Assembly: GCA_051877705.1 (NCBI GenBank)
Contig: JBJEJD010000057.1
Coordinates: 1-20,037, forward strand
Direction of reading: 5' to 3'
Length of the DNA stretch: 20,037 bases
DNA from: Coprococcus_A sp051877705
GTDB lineage: Bacteria; Bacillota; Clostridia; Lachnospirales; Lachnospiraceae
Part shown: positions 1 through 6,430 of the stretch, in pieces
Position numbering within the stretch: position 1 is the stretch's first letter
Layout of the letters: each line of letters begins with the position of its first letter
Program-made: the position numbers and the translations under genes
Notes under the pieces: model-generated
The model's database searches: none
Told to the model about the DNA's origin: nothing
What the model saw: only the letters and a program-made list of their open reading frames with translations

Positions 1-657
1 AAATTCATCAAATACCAGCCTTCTTCTGGCCATCCGGCAATTTTCTTCATCCTTGGGAAAATGAATCTGCTGCAGTGCATAATTATACTCAGATAAACGG
101 TATTTCTTCCTTATATCTGACGGAAGATAATCCGGCATCAAAACATCCTCATCAAGAATAAGATGCATCGTTTTTATAAAAAAATTCTGTGACAGCCCTT
201 CCGTCAAAGCATAAACAGGCTGGAGGCTTCTGCGCATGGATGAATACTGTTCTTCGGTGTAAATGTCCGGATGCTCCAGCATGCGCTTCCTGCCTTTACG
301 GATGATTTTCCCATAAAGTACCACTGTCTGCCCGACTCTCAACTGCTGACGAATATAGGGACTATGATACCAGACAACCTGAACTGCCGTCGTGTTTTCC
401 CTGAGCACAAGGGATACAATCGTCGTTCTTCCCCGTTTGACAAGCTGAGGGGCTTCTGTCACAGAAACCTTGTAGGCGGTCTGTTCCAGATCATCAGATT
501 CCATACTGGCAATCGACACAGGTTCCTGATAACGGCGATAATCCCTGGGATAATGTTCCAGAAAATCCCCCACTGTCTCAATGCCCAGACGTGCCAGATG
601 CTCTGCAGTCTTTGAGCCAATTCCTTTTACCGATATTATCCTGTCTCCGGAATTCAT
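1..657 (-). CDS. recG: ATP-dependent DNA helicase RecG, N-terminal part (cut by window edge)
   Basis: The reading frame stays open from an ATG at 657 to base 1, giving the first 219 residues of a protein that normally has about 680. The start (MNSGDRIISVKGIGSKTAEH) carries the helix-hairpin-like KGIG segment, followed by the LGIETVGDFLEHYPRDYRRY block typical of the RecG N-terminus. An OB-fold wedge domain follows (about residues 60-150, with QTVVLYGKI). The last visible residues (RRRLVFDEF) are where the helicase core begins. RecG unwinds branched DNA and reverses stalled replication forks. A GGAGG six bases before the ATG supports the start. It lies downstream of fakA on the same strand, an order also known in Bacillus, where sdaAB/sdaAA intervene. 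The helicase motifs lie outside the window, so their integrity cannot be judged. Confidence 0.93.
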   Translation of the reverse strand, partial: MNSGDRIISVKGIGSKTAEHLARLGIETVGDFLEHYPRDYRRYQEPVSIASMESDDLEQTAYKVSVTEAPQLVKRGRTTIVSLVLRENTTAVQVVWYHSPYIRQQLRVGQTVVLYGKIIRKGRKRMLEHPDIYTEEQYSSMRRSLQPVYALTEGLSQNFFIKTMHLILDEDVLMPDYLPSDIRKKYRLSEYNYALQQIHFPKDEENCRMARRRLVFDEF

Positions 658-692
658 ATCTGCCCTCCATCAACCATAACGATTCCATACAT

Positions 693-724
693 AAAAGAAC
701 TGCCGCGATGCTCGTTCCGCGACA
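693..724 (-). terminator. weak hairpin between fakA and recG, possible attenuating terminator
   Basis: On the minus strand TGTCGCG (724-718) pairs with CGCGGCA (707-701) through seven base pairs including one G-U, with a ten-base loop, followed by the T-rich GTTCTTTTA. The stem is short and the T-tract is interrupted, so termination may be partial and recG could still be read from the fakA transcript. Confidence 0.35.
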
Positions 725-740
725 GCCCTTTAAAATATTT

Positions 741-2426
741 TTATTCAACTGAAACTACATAATAGTAGATCGGCTGACCGCCCTCATTCAGTTCAACTTC
801 ACACTCCGGATACTTCTCCTCAAGTAAGGCTGATAAATGCTCTGCATCCTCTTCTGTAACATCAGCACCATAGTACAGACTTATGATCTCGCTTTCCTCA
901 TCAATCAGCGCATCAATCGTTGCCATGGTGGTATCTTCCAGTTCTTCACCCACAGCCAGAAGTCCATTGTCACCAAGCCCCATAATATTGCCTTCTTTGA
1001 TCTCTTTGTCATCAATGATCGTATCTCTGACCGCATAGGTGATCTGACCACTGCGTACATTCTGCATTTCTTCGGTCATCACTGCCTCATTCTCCTCATC
1101 AGAACTGCCGCTGATATAATTGATGACAGCCGCAATACCCTGAGGTACTGTCTTTGAAGGAATGACAATGACCTTCTTGCCTTCTGTCAATTCCCGGGCC
1201 TGCTGAGCAGCCAGAATAATATTCTTGTTATTCGGGAGAACAAATATAGTATGGGCATTCACCTGGTCTATAGCTTCAAGAATATCCGCCGTGCTTGGGT
1301 TCATCGTCTGACCCCCCTCAATGATCCGATCCACACCAAGCTCTTCGAAAATCCGCTTCATACCTTCACCCATGGAAACAGCCACAAACCCTACTTCCTT
1401 CTCAGGCTCTGCCGGTTCAACAGCCTTTGCCTGGACCTGGGCGATCTTCTGGGCATCTTTAAAGAGACGTTCATGATGCTCCTCACGCATATTGTCAATC
1501 TTCATGCTGGTCAGTGAACCATAGGTTAATCCCTTTTGAATTGCAAGACCCGGATCGTTGGTATGTACATGTACCTTTACGATATCGCTGTCTGCCACAC
1601 ATACGATAGAATCTCCGATGGACGAAAGATAAGCTTTAAAATCATCCTCATCCTTATCATCAAATTCCTTCTCCAGCATAACAATAAATTCCGTACAATA
1701 ACCGAACCGGATATCAGCTGTCTCAATCTCATCAAGACCAAGTCTGCCTGTTTCTCCTGCAGGCACTGAAGCCGGCTTCGTCTCCGTCACAAAATCGTCT
1801 GCCGTCTCAATACCCATGAGACAGTCATAGGCTCCCTTCAGTACGACCATAAGACCCTGACCGCCTGAATCCACAACACCGGCCTGCTTCAAAACCGGAA
1901 GCATCTCCGGAGTCAGGCTCAGCATATAATCGCCATATTCTATAATCTGGCGGAAACCTTCTGCAAGATCATCCGTCGAATCAAATACATCTGCAGCCTT
2001 TTCGGACATTCCCCTTGCTACCGTCAGGATCGTTCCTTCCTTCGGTTTCATAACTGCCTTGTAGGCTGTCTCGCTGGCTTTTTTGAAAGCTTCTGCAGCA
2101 ATGCTGCTGTCGATGACATCCACATCCTTGATCGGTCTTGTAAAGCCTCTGAACAGCTGTGAAAGAATAACACCCGAATTACCTCGTGCACCTCTCAATG
2201 CCCCCTGAGATATGGCCTTGGCAAGGCTTTCCATCGTAGGGTTCTCCAAAGCACTGACCTCTCTGGCTGCAGACATGATCGTCATGGTCATGTTTGTTCC
2301 TGTATCACCATCAGGAACCGGAAATACATTCAGTTCATTAATCCATTCTTTTTTAGATTCAATACGTTTCGCACCTGCAAGGAACATGTTCTTCAACATA
2401 TTCGCATCAATTGTATTTATTCCCAC
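741..2426 (-). CDS. fakA: FakA/YloV-type fatty acid kinase catalytic subunit (DAK2 domain fusion protein)
   Basis: This 561-aa cytoplasmic kinase is expected to phosphorylate fatty acids held by a FakB (DegV-family) partner, making acyl-phosphate for phospholipid synthesis. Residues about 5-205 form the DhaL/DAK2 nucleotide domain: NVFPVPDGDTGTNM carries the Mg-binding aspartates, and RGARGNSGVILSQLFRG and DSGGQGLMVV are further family motifs. The remainder matches the central and C-terminal YloV regions (for example GYCTEFIVMLE and VHVHTNDPG). The start codon is GTG at 2426, chosen because AAGGAGG lies eight bases upstream and the N-terminus (MGINTIDANMLKNMFLAGA) fits the family. It follows yloU by 25 bases, the conserved Firmicute pairing. 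No fakB is in the window. Length and motifs look intact. Confidence 0.93.
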   Translation of the reverse strand: MGINTIDANMLKNMFLAGAKRIESKKEWINELNVFPVPDGDTGTNMTMTIMSAAREVSALENPTMESLAKAISQGALRGARGNSGVILSQLFRGFTRPIKDVDVIDSSIAAEAFKKASETAYKAVMKPKEGTILTVARGMSEKAADVFDSTDDLAEGFRQIIEYGDYMLSLTPEMLPVLKQAGVVDSGGQGLMVVLKGAYDCLMGIETADDFVTETKPASVPAGETGRLGLDEIETADIRFGYCTEFIVMLEKEFDDKDEDDFKAYLSSIGDSIVCVADSDIVKVHVHTNDPGLAIQKGLTYGSLTSMKIDNMREEHHERLFKDAQKIAQVQAKAVEPAEPEKEVGFVAVSMGEGMKRIFEELGVDRIIEGGQTMNPSTADILEAIDQVNAHTIFVLPNNKNIILAAQQARELTEGKKVIVIPSKTVPQGIAAVINYISGSSDEENEAVMTEEMQNVRSGQITYAVRDTIIDDKEIKEGNIMGLGDNGLLAVGEELEDTTMATIDALIDEESEIISLYYGADVTEEDAEHLSALLEEKYPECEVELNEGGQPIYYYVVSVE

Positions 2427-2451
2427 AACAGGGTCCTCCTTAATCGTTATA

Positions 2452-2811
2452 CTAGTCGATCACGCGCACGCCTTCAACAAAGATGTTGATCTTATCAACC
2501 TTCATGCCTGTGAACTCTTCCACTTTATACTTGACATTGTTCATTAAATTATCTGCAATCGTTGAAATATTTATGCCATAAACAGTAATAATGTGGAAAT
2601 CGATTGTAATCTGATTATCTTCGCTTACCGTGACACCGACTCCCTTAGTCATGCTTTCGCGCTTAAGGAGTTTCACCAGACCATCCTTGACACTGATCAT
2701 TGCCATACCAACAACGCCGAAGCATTCAACTGCAGCCATACCGGCATACTTGGCAATAATATCTGTATCAACAGAAATCTGACCTATATCTGTAATAATA
2801 CGTCCCTTCAT
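2452..2811 (-). CDS. yloU: Asp23/Gls24 family protein YloU
   Basis: This 119-aa protein belongs to the Asp23/Gls24 envelope-stress family. It starts MKGRIITDIGQISVDTDIIAKYAGMAAVECFGVVGMA and ends with the family block on NVKYKVEEFTG and INIFVEGVRVID. The biochemical role of YloU is unknown; related Asp23 proteins associate with the membrane through AmaP and respond to cell-wall stress. The ATG at 2811 is preferred over an in-frame upstream ATG at 2838 because GGAGG sits six bases before it and family members begin at this point. It is the first gene of the yloU-fakA unit and diverges from rpmB. Confidence 0.92.
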   Translation of the reverse strand: MKGRIITDIGQISVDTDIIAKYAGMAAVECFGVVGMAMISVKDGLVKLLKRESMTKGVGVTVSEDNQITIDFHIITVYGINISTIADNLMNNVKYKVEEFTGMKVDKINIFVEGVRVID

Positions 2812-2847
2812 ATGGTACCTCCAATAATTAATATGCATAATTCAAAA

Positions 2848-2879
2848 TCGGTGAAAATAAACCGATATGTTATATTATA
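2848..2879 (-). promoter_or_regulatory. yloU: candidate -10 box and leader hairpin for yloU-fakA
   Basis: On the minus strand a perfect TATAAT (2879-2874) lies between rpmB and yloU. No good -35 is visible at 16-18 bases; the sequence there reads about TTTTCT. Just downstream, ATCGGT (2866-2861) pairs with ACCGAT (2853-2848) to give a six-base-pair leader hairpin. The -10 is persuasive by itself but the complete promoter is uncertain. Confidence 0.4.
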
Positions 2880-2934
2880 ACCGCTTTTACAAGAAAAGAA
2901 AATAAGATTTTTTCATATTTTGTAAAATCTACAC

Positions 2935-2963
2935 TTGCATTTATCGAACGAATCTGTTATGAT
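2935..2963 (+). promoter_or_regulatory. rpmB: sigma-A promoter of rpmB
   Basis: TTGCAT (2935-2940), a 17-base spacer and TATGAT (2958-2963) form a near-consensus vegetative promoter. It leaves a leader of roughly 65 bases before rpmB. Confidence 0.75.
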
Positions 2964-3015
2964 TGATTTGTTGTAAGCCTATATGGCGGTATGATGCGTC
3001 TAAAAGGGTTAATTT

Positions 3016-3031
3016 AACACGAGGAGGTGTT
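3016..3031 (+). promoter_or_regulatory. rpmB: rpmB ribosome-binding site inside a small hairpin
   Basis: AACAC (3016-3020) and GTGTT (3027-3031) can pair, leaving the purine-rich Shine-Dalgarno GAGGAG (3021-3026) as a six-base loop. The stem is only five base pairs, so it may be coincidental. It is noted because ribosomal protein genes are often controlled in their leaders. Confidence 0.3.
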
Positions 3032-3036
3032 TTACA

Positions 3037-3222
3037 ATGGCAAAATGTGCAATCTGTGAAAAAGGAGCTCACTTTGGAATCCAGGTGTCTCATTCACATA
3101 GAAGATCAAATAAAATGTGGAAATCCAACATTAAGAAGGTTAAAGTTAACGTGAACGGTACACCATCCAAGATGTATGTTTGTACTTCCTGCTTAAGATC
3201 AGGATTAGTTGAAAGAGCTTAA
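3037..3222 (+). CDS. rpmB: 50S ribosomal protein L28
   Basis: This 61-aa protein is a complete bL28: MAKCAICEKGAHFGIQVSHS at the start, the RRSNKMWKSNI segment that contacts rRNA, and VCTSCLRSGLVERA at the end. C4/C7 and the later CTSC pair make this the zinc-binding (C+) form. The start is fixed by GAGGAGG upstream and by the conserved N-terminus; an overlapping longer frame (2963-3154) is a shadow. It is a single-gene unit with its own promoter and terminator, diverging from yloU as in many Firmicutes. Confidence 0.98.
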   Translation: MAKCAICEKGAHFGIQVSHSHRRSNKMWKSNIKKVKVNVNGTPSKMYVCTSCLRSGLVERA

Positions 3223-3231
3223 TCATTTTTT

Positions 3232-3266
3232 AAAGGGATGCAGCCTCAGGCAGCATCCCTTTTTTA
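3232..3266 (+). terminator. rpmB: intrinsic terminator of rpmB
   Basis: AAAGGGATGC (3232-3241) pairs perfectly with GCATCCCTTT (3253-3262), followed by a T-tract. It lies ten bases after the rpmB stop. The hairpin could also slow transcripts arriving from the convergent FHA gene, but the T-run on that strand is poor. Confidence 0.92.
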
Positions 3267-3293
3267 TTTTGAAAATGAATGGACTGTATTTTT

Positions 3294-4541
3294 CTAGCCT
3301 CTGATCTGAAAAATAAACTCTTCCAGTGCCAGATGAATATGCATGCCATTTTCCAGTATCATCGGCTGCTCTGCCGGTATCTGACATCCATTCAGATAAA
3401 TATGATTCGTCGAATTGCAGTCCACGATAAAATAATCATCTGAGTTTTCTCTGTATTTGATCACCGCATGGATACGGCTGATGGCATTATTATTGCTGAT
3501 CACATAATCACAGCAGTTATCCATTTTGCCGAGAATAAAGGTCTGTTTATTCAGCTGAATGACTTCACCTGTTTTCCTGCGGATCAGATACGGCATTCTG
3601 CTGTCCTGCATATCAGACAACACCTCTGTCGTCTCCTCTGCCATCATTTCAGCCCGAAGTTCTCTGCGAACCTCTTCAATCACCTCAGCCCGAAGTTCTC
3701 TGCGAACTTCTTCAAGCATCTCAGCCCGAAGTTCTTCACGTACTTCATTAATCACTTCAGCACGGATTTCATCCCGCAGCTCCACTCTTGTTTCTGTATT
3801 CTCCTGAGGACACAGTACTTCATCTTCAGCATTCGTATCACTGACTTCAGGAACATAAAGGTCATCAAGGACATTCGCATCACTGACTTCAGGAACAGAA
3901 AGTTCTTCAAGGACATCAGTTGTACCTTCTTCTTCGTTCTGGATTCCGGACACTTTCCAGTCGTCAAACAGCTCATCCGGCATCATATCAGGCCCTGCCT
4001 GAAGCATCTCAATAATATCCTGCAGATCTGTCAGAGAACGGATACCTTTTTTGATCTTTGCCTGAACTCTGCCCACATATTCACCATCCAGCTTCTGATC
4101 ATATGTAAAATTATTGACGATTTTCTCAAGGCAGTCAGAAAGAACCACTTCTGAATCCATGGCTTCCTGACAAGGAAGTACGATCAAATACAGCTTCTTT
4201 GTTGCAGGATCCAGAAGAATACAATCCTCCTCAAACATAACATATTCAATATCTATGAAGGAATCTTCAAGATAAGCCAGCAGGCGATACAAATTACTCA
4301 GCAAATTACGAAGTACACCTATAGAGATATGAACCGGACCAATATCTGCCAACGAGACATATCCGGTAATATCAAAGAGTACATCACCTGCCGTCTTATC
4401 AAGGGAACTTCTGATAAAGCCATCCATATCCGCCTCATTGAGCAGCTGCAAAATCACATCATCAATATCCTGTATTCTCTTATAGTGATAAGACAATACC
4501 TGCTTTCCATTTTTATTCTTTAATTGTAGTAAATTATTCAT
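3294..4541 (-). CDS. DUF6382 and FHA domain protein with tandem-repeat linker
   Basis: This protein has 415 aa from the ATG at 4541. Residues 1 to about 200 resemble DUF6382 (LDKTAGDVLFDITGYVSLADI, YVMFEEDCILLDPATKKLYLIVLPC). The last 85 or so residues are an FHA phosphothreonine-binding domain: FILGKMDNCCDYVISNNNAISRIH, then DCNSTNHIYLNG, keeping the G, S-R-x-H and N-G positions. Between them lies an acidic region with two 14-residue repeats (VPEVSD), then about 45 residues of highly charged helix (residues 253-298) built from 12-residue repeats (RAEMLEEVRREL). An FHA reader implies a Ser/Thr kinase partner, not present here. A TTG 42 bases upstream is also in frame, but it would overlap the preceding gene; the ATG is the family-like start, though its ribosome site (GGATGG, about ten bases away) is weak. 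It ends the gerW operon. Confidence 0.82.
   Translation of the reverse strand: MNNLLQLKNKNGKQVLSYHYKRIQDIDDVILQLLNEADMDGFIRSSLDKTAGDVLFDITGYVSLADIGPVHISIGVLRNLLSNLYRLLAYLEDSFIDIEYVMFEEDCILLDPATKKLYLIVLPCQEAMDSEVVLSDCLEKIVNNFTYDQKLDGEYVGRVQAKIKKGIRSLTDLQDIIEMLQAGPDMMPDELFDDWKVSGIQNEEEGTTDVLEELSVPEVSDANVLDDLYVPEVSDTNAEDEVLCPQENTETRVELRDEIRAEVINEVREELRAEMLEEVRRELRAEVIEEVRRELRAEMMAEETTEVLSDMQDSRMPYLIRRKTGEVIQLNKQTFILGKMDNCCDYVISNNNAISRIHAVIKYRENSDDYFIVDCNSTNHIYLNGCQIPAEQPMILENGMHIHLALEEFIFQIRG
3649..3782 (-). repeat. 36-bp tandem repeat, four copies, inside the FHA gene
   Basis: Units begin at 3649, 3685, 3721 and 3757 on the plus strand, each starting TCAGCCCGAAGTTCT or a close variant. The first two units differ at only a few positions; the fourth is partial and the most diverged. 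The period is a multiple of three, so the frame is kept and each unit encodes 12 residues of charged helix. Confidence 0.9.
3831..3914 (-). repeat. 42-bp tandem duplication inside the FHA gene
   Basis: Two adjacent 42-bp units (3831-3872 and 3873-3914) share ATCACTGACTTCAGGAACA and TCAAGGAC. They encode VLEELSVPEVSDAN and VLDDLYVPEVSDTN, giving an acidic, proline-containing linker. Confidence 0.85.
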
Positions 4542-4570
4542 TTTCACTTCGCCATCCGTACTATTTATTA

Positions 4571-4711
4571 TTATTTTGAACAAAATAAATTATATGCCAA
4601 AACAAGGCAAAATACAATTAGGCAAATGCTTAAAATACTGGATTCTATAAAAAACATAATGGTCATGCCCACTGCTACCCAAAACAGTACAAACCCGCAT
4701 ACCTTTTTCAT
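4571..4711 (-). CDS. small two-helix membrane protein (46 aa), unrecognised
   Basis: An ATG at 4711 opens a 46-residue frame: MKKVCGFVLFWVAVGMTIMF, then FIESSILSICLIVFCLVLAY, then NLFCSK. Two hydrophobic segments (about residues 5-20 and 26-43) are joined by a short polar turn, so it should be a small integral membrane hairpin. Lysines at both ends and a GGTGAG ribosome site four bases before the ATG support translation. It sits 57 bases after gerW and 29 bases before the FHA start on the same strand, filling a gap that would otherwise be unexplained. I do not recognise a named family. Three cysteines lie in or near the membrane segments (C5, C30, C35) and one near the C-terminus (C44). Confidence 0.72.
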   Translation of the reverse strand: MKKVCGFVLFWVAVGMTIMFFIESSILSICLIVFCLVLAYNLFCSK

Positions 4712-4768
4712 GGCACTCACCATTATAAAAATATTCCTGTTTTATTTTATGCATCTGCATTCATTCTG

Positions 4769-5161
4769 CTATTCTTTATTCTCCTCTGTAATATGCTCCA
4801 CTGCTTCCTCTACAGCCGCATCATCATCAGACTTATTCATAAAACGATGGATAACATCCGGCGCCATATCAATGATCTTGCTGACTGGATCATTATTATG
4901 GACCGGAACCATACGAACTGAACCATCCTTGATAACCAGCACTGCGCTTGGTGTCATTTTACCGCCCATACCACCGCCGGCACTGTTTTTATGTTCCTGG
5001 CTCCATGCGCCGGCTCCAACCCCGAAAGATACATCTACTAACGGTAAAATAAGCGTATCATTTACATGAATGGCATCACCCACAACAGTTTTTGTCGTCA
5101 GAAAATTGTCCATGCCTTTAAAGAGAGATTCAACCGTTTCATTAAATGTGTGATCTGACAT
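4769..5161 (-). CDS. gerW: GerW/YtfJ family spore protein
   Basis: This 130-aa protein matches the YtfJ/GerW family: FNETVESLFKGMDNFLTTKTVVGDAIHVNDTLILPLVDVSFGVGAG, a glycine-rich SAGGGMGGKMTPSA segment, and VLVIKDGSVRMVPV. The family is made during sporulation in Bacillus and linked to germination; its chemistry is not established. The acidic C-tail (EEAVEHITEENKE) is typical. The ATG at 5161 has GGAGG nine bases upstream. It follows the DUF2953 gene by 17 bases, the same pairing as ytfI-ytfJ, which supports both calls and suggests a spore-former. Confidence 0.92.
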   Translation of the reverse strand: MSDHTFNETVESLFKGMDNFLTTKTVVGDAIHVNDTLILPLVDVSFGVGAGAWSQEHKNSAGGGMGGKMTPSAVLVIKDGSVRMVPVHNNDPVSKIIDMAPDVIHRFMNKSDDDAAVEEAVEHITEENKE

Positions 5162-5178
5162 AATTCATTCCTCCATCT

Positions 5179-6102
5179 TTATATTCTTTTTATCTGTTTA
5201 ACAATGCAAAAGAACTGTCTGTTCAAAAAGCTTCGTACTGCAAATACAACAATTGGCAGAACGCGAATGCTTCCATGCAGCTTGATCTCACCTTCCATAA
5301 CCTCCTGACAGAACTCCGGCCGAAGTACCATTCGATCGCCGCATAATGGATAAAGGACACTGAGCATTCCCAGCACCTGTCCGGTCAGAGCCGGATCATT
5401 AAATCCAAAATGCCAGAAAAGCCTGTCTATCCTGGGCATCAGCCGGATCAGCAGTCTTTTCAGTCTTCCTAAAAAAACGGTCAGCCAGAGATGGTTCCTG
5501 TCATCATGATAAATCGCCATCAATTTATCCTTTTTTTCGGTAATGACTTCTGCCTTTTCAGCCATCGCATGTATTTTTTTGCTTATGGTTGACGGTATTG
5601 CAGCTATTTGCTGAAAGATACTTGTCAGCTTATTTCCGGCTTTTTCAGATTTCTCCGGGACATCATCGACTTTTCTGTCGGCTTCTTTTTGCCCGGATGC
5701 AGAAGCCTCGTCTGCTGTTTTCTCATCTGCATCCGGCGGTCCGATCGCATCAATCAGCTGTTCCTCAGAATCCGTCTCCTTTTTAGTCTTCCTGGTACGC
5801 TGTTTTTTTATGCGCTCCTTTTTCGGGCGTTGATTATCATAGATACAGAAACAGGCTATCCTCAAACGTATATGCACGCGTTGATTTTCCTCTTTCCCCG
5901 TATCCAGCCGACCCAAAAATTCAATCAGACTGCAAAGCCAGGAAATATGGCCCTCAGCCTCAATGGAAGCATATCTGGAGGCAGAAATACGATACTTTAC
6001 CGGAACAAGAAGCACCACCGCCAGCACAAGAAGGATGAGCGCAAATAAAATCAGGATCAGTCCTCCGATTATTTTCAAAAGAAGTAACAATATATGTAGC
6101 AA
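5179..6102 (-). CDS. DUF2953 domain membrane protein (YtfI-like)
   Basis: This 307-aa protein has one strong N-terminal membrane helix (residues 2-33, leucine-rich) followed by VPVKYRISASRYASIEAEGHISWL, the DUF2953 opening. Residues about 90-170 are a lysine- and glutamate-rich spacer (KKERIKKQRTRKTKKE), and the C-terminal half has the family pattern GRLKRLLIRLMPRIDRLFWHFGFNDPALTGQVLGMLS. The start is a TTG at 6102, supported by GAGGTG five bases upstream and by lack of an ATG near the membrane helix. It lies 16 bases after the 102-aa gene and just before gerW. Family function is unknown; partnership with GerW is inferred from conserved adjacency. Confidence 0.85.
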   Translation of the reverse strand: MLHILLLLLKIIGGLILILFALILLVLAVVLLVPVKYRISASRYASIEAEGHISWLCSLIEFLGRLDTGKEENQRVHIRLRIACFCIYDNQRPKKERIKKQRTRKTKKETDSEEQLIDAIGPPDADEKTADEASASGQKEADRKVDDVPEKSEKAGNKLTSIFQQIAAIPSTISKKIHAMAEKAEVITEKKDKLMAIYHDDRNHLWLTVFLGRLKRLLIRLMPRIDRLFWHFGFNDPALTGQVLGMLSVLYPLCGDRMVLRPEFCQEVMEGEIKLHGSIRVLPIVVFAVRSFLNRQFFCIVKQIKRI

Positions 6103-6118
6103 TTTTACACCTCAGTAT

Positions 6119-6427
6119 CTATTCTTCGAAAAAAGCATGTACATCTGTATTGCCTGTTTTATTTAGGATATCCAGTATGATCTCACCGGCCAGCATACAG
6201 GCCTCTCTGTGACTTCCCGCTAACCCGATGACCAGCTGATCCTTCGGATAAAGCTGCGGCATACGAAGCAGCTCACTATGACAGATATCCAGAAGATCAT
6301 TGCGGTTTCTCGCCGGCATAAGGCAGTAGGTGCCTGTTATTTTTTTTGTGAAACGAATAATATATTGATAATACAGACCTTTTCCCTGTAGGGACTGTCC
6401 CAGATACATGTCTTTATACCAGCGCAT
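6119..6427 (-). CDS. uncharacterised 102-aa protein
   Basis: I do not recognise a named family. The sequence (MRWYKDMYLGQSLQGKGLYY...) is soluble and mixed alpha/beta in appearance. It has a QLVIGLAGSHREACMLAGEIILDIL stretch that could be a strand-turn-helix, but no clear nucleotide-binding motif. The ATG at 6427 has AGGAG six bases upstream. Only three bases separate it from the stop of the 469-aa gene, so the two are probably translationally coupled. Position between that gene and DUF2953-gerW suggests a sporulation- or envelope-related role, which is inference from context only. Confidence 0.75.
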   Translation of the reverse strand: MRWYKDMYLGQSLQGKGLYYQYIIRFTKKITGTYCLMPARNRNDLLDICHSELLRMPQLYPKDQLVIGLAGSHREACMLAGEIILDILNKTGNTDVHAFFEE

Positions 6428-6430
6428 AAA

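Noticed and set aside
701..724. Short hairpin after fakA considered as a third copy of the hairpin repeat
   Set aside because: It contains GATGCTCG but lacks the GCAAATC half, the GAAAAC/GTTTTC closure and the long stem.
3649..3782. Evenly spaced 36-bp repeats considered as a CRISPR array
   Set aside because: The units are contiguous without spacers and encode an in-frame helix.
3468..4154. 228-aa plus-strand frame opposite the FHA gene
   Set aside because: Its repeats (HLSPKFSANLF) are simply the antisense reading of the 36-bp coding repeats, and no ribosome site or homology is apparent.
5608..6048. 146-aa plus-strand frame opposite the DUF2953 gene
   Set aside because: It lies wholly antisense to a well-supported gene, with no motif or ribosome site.
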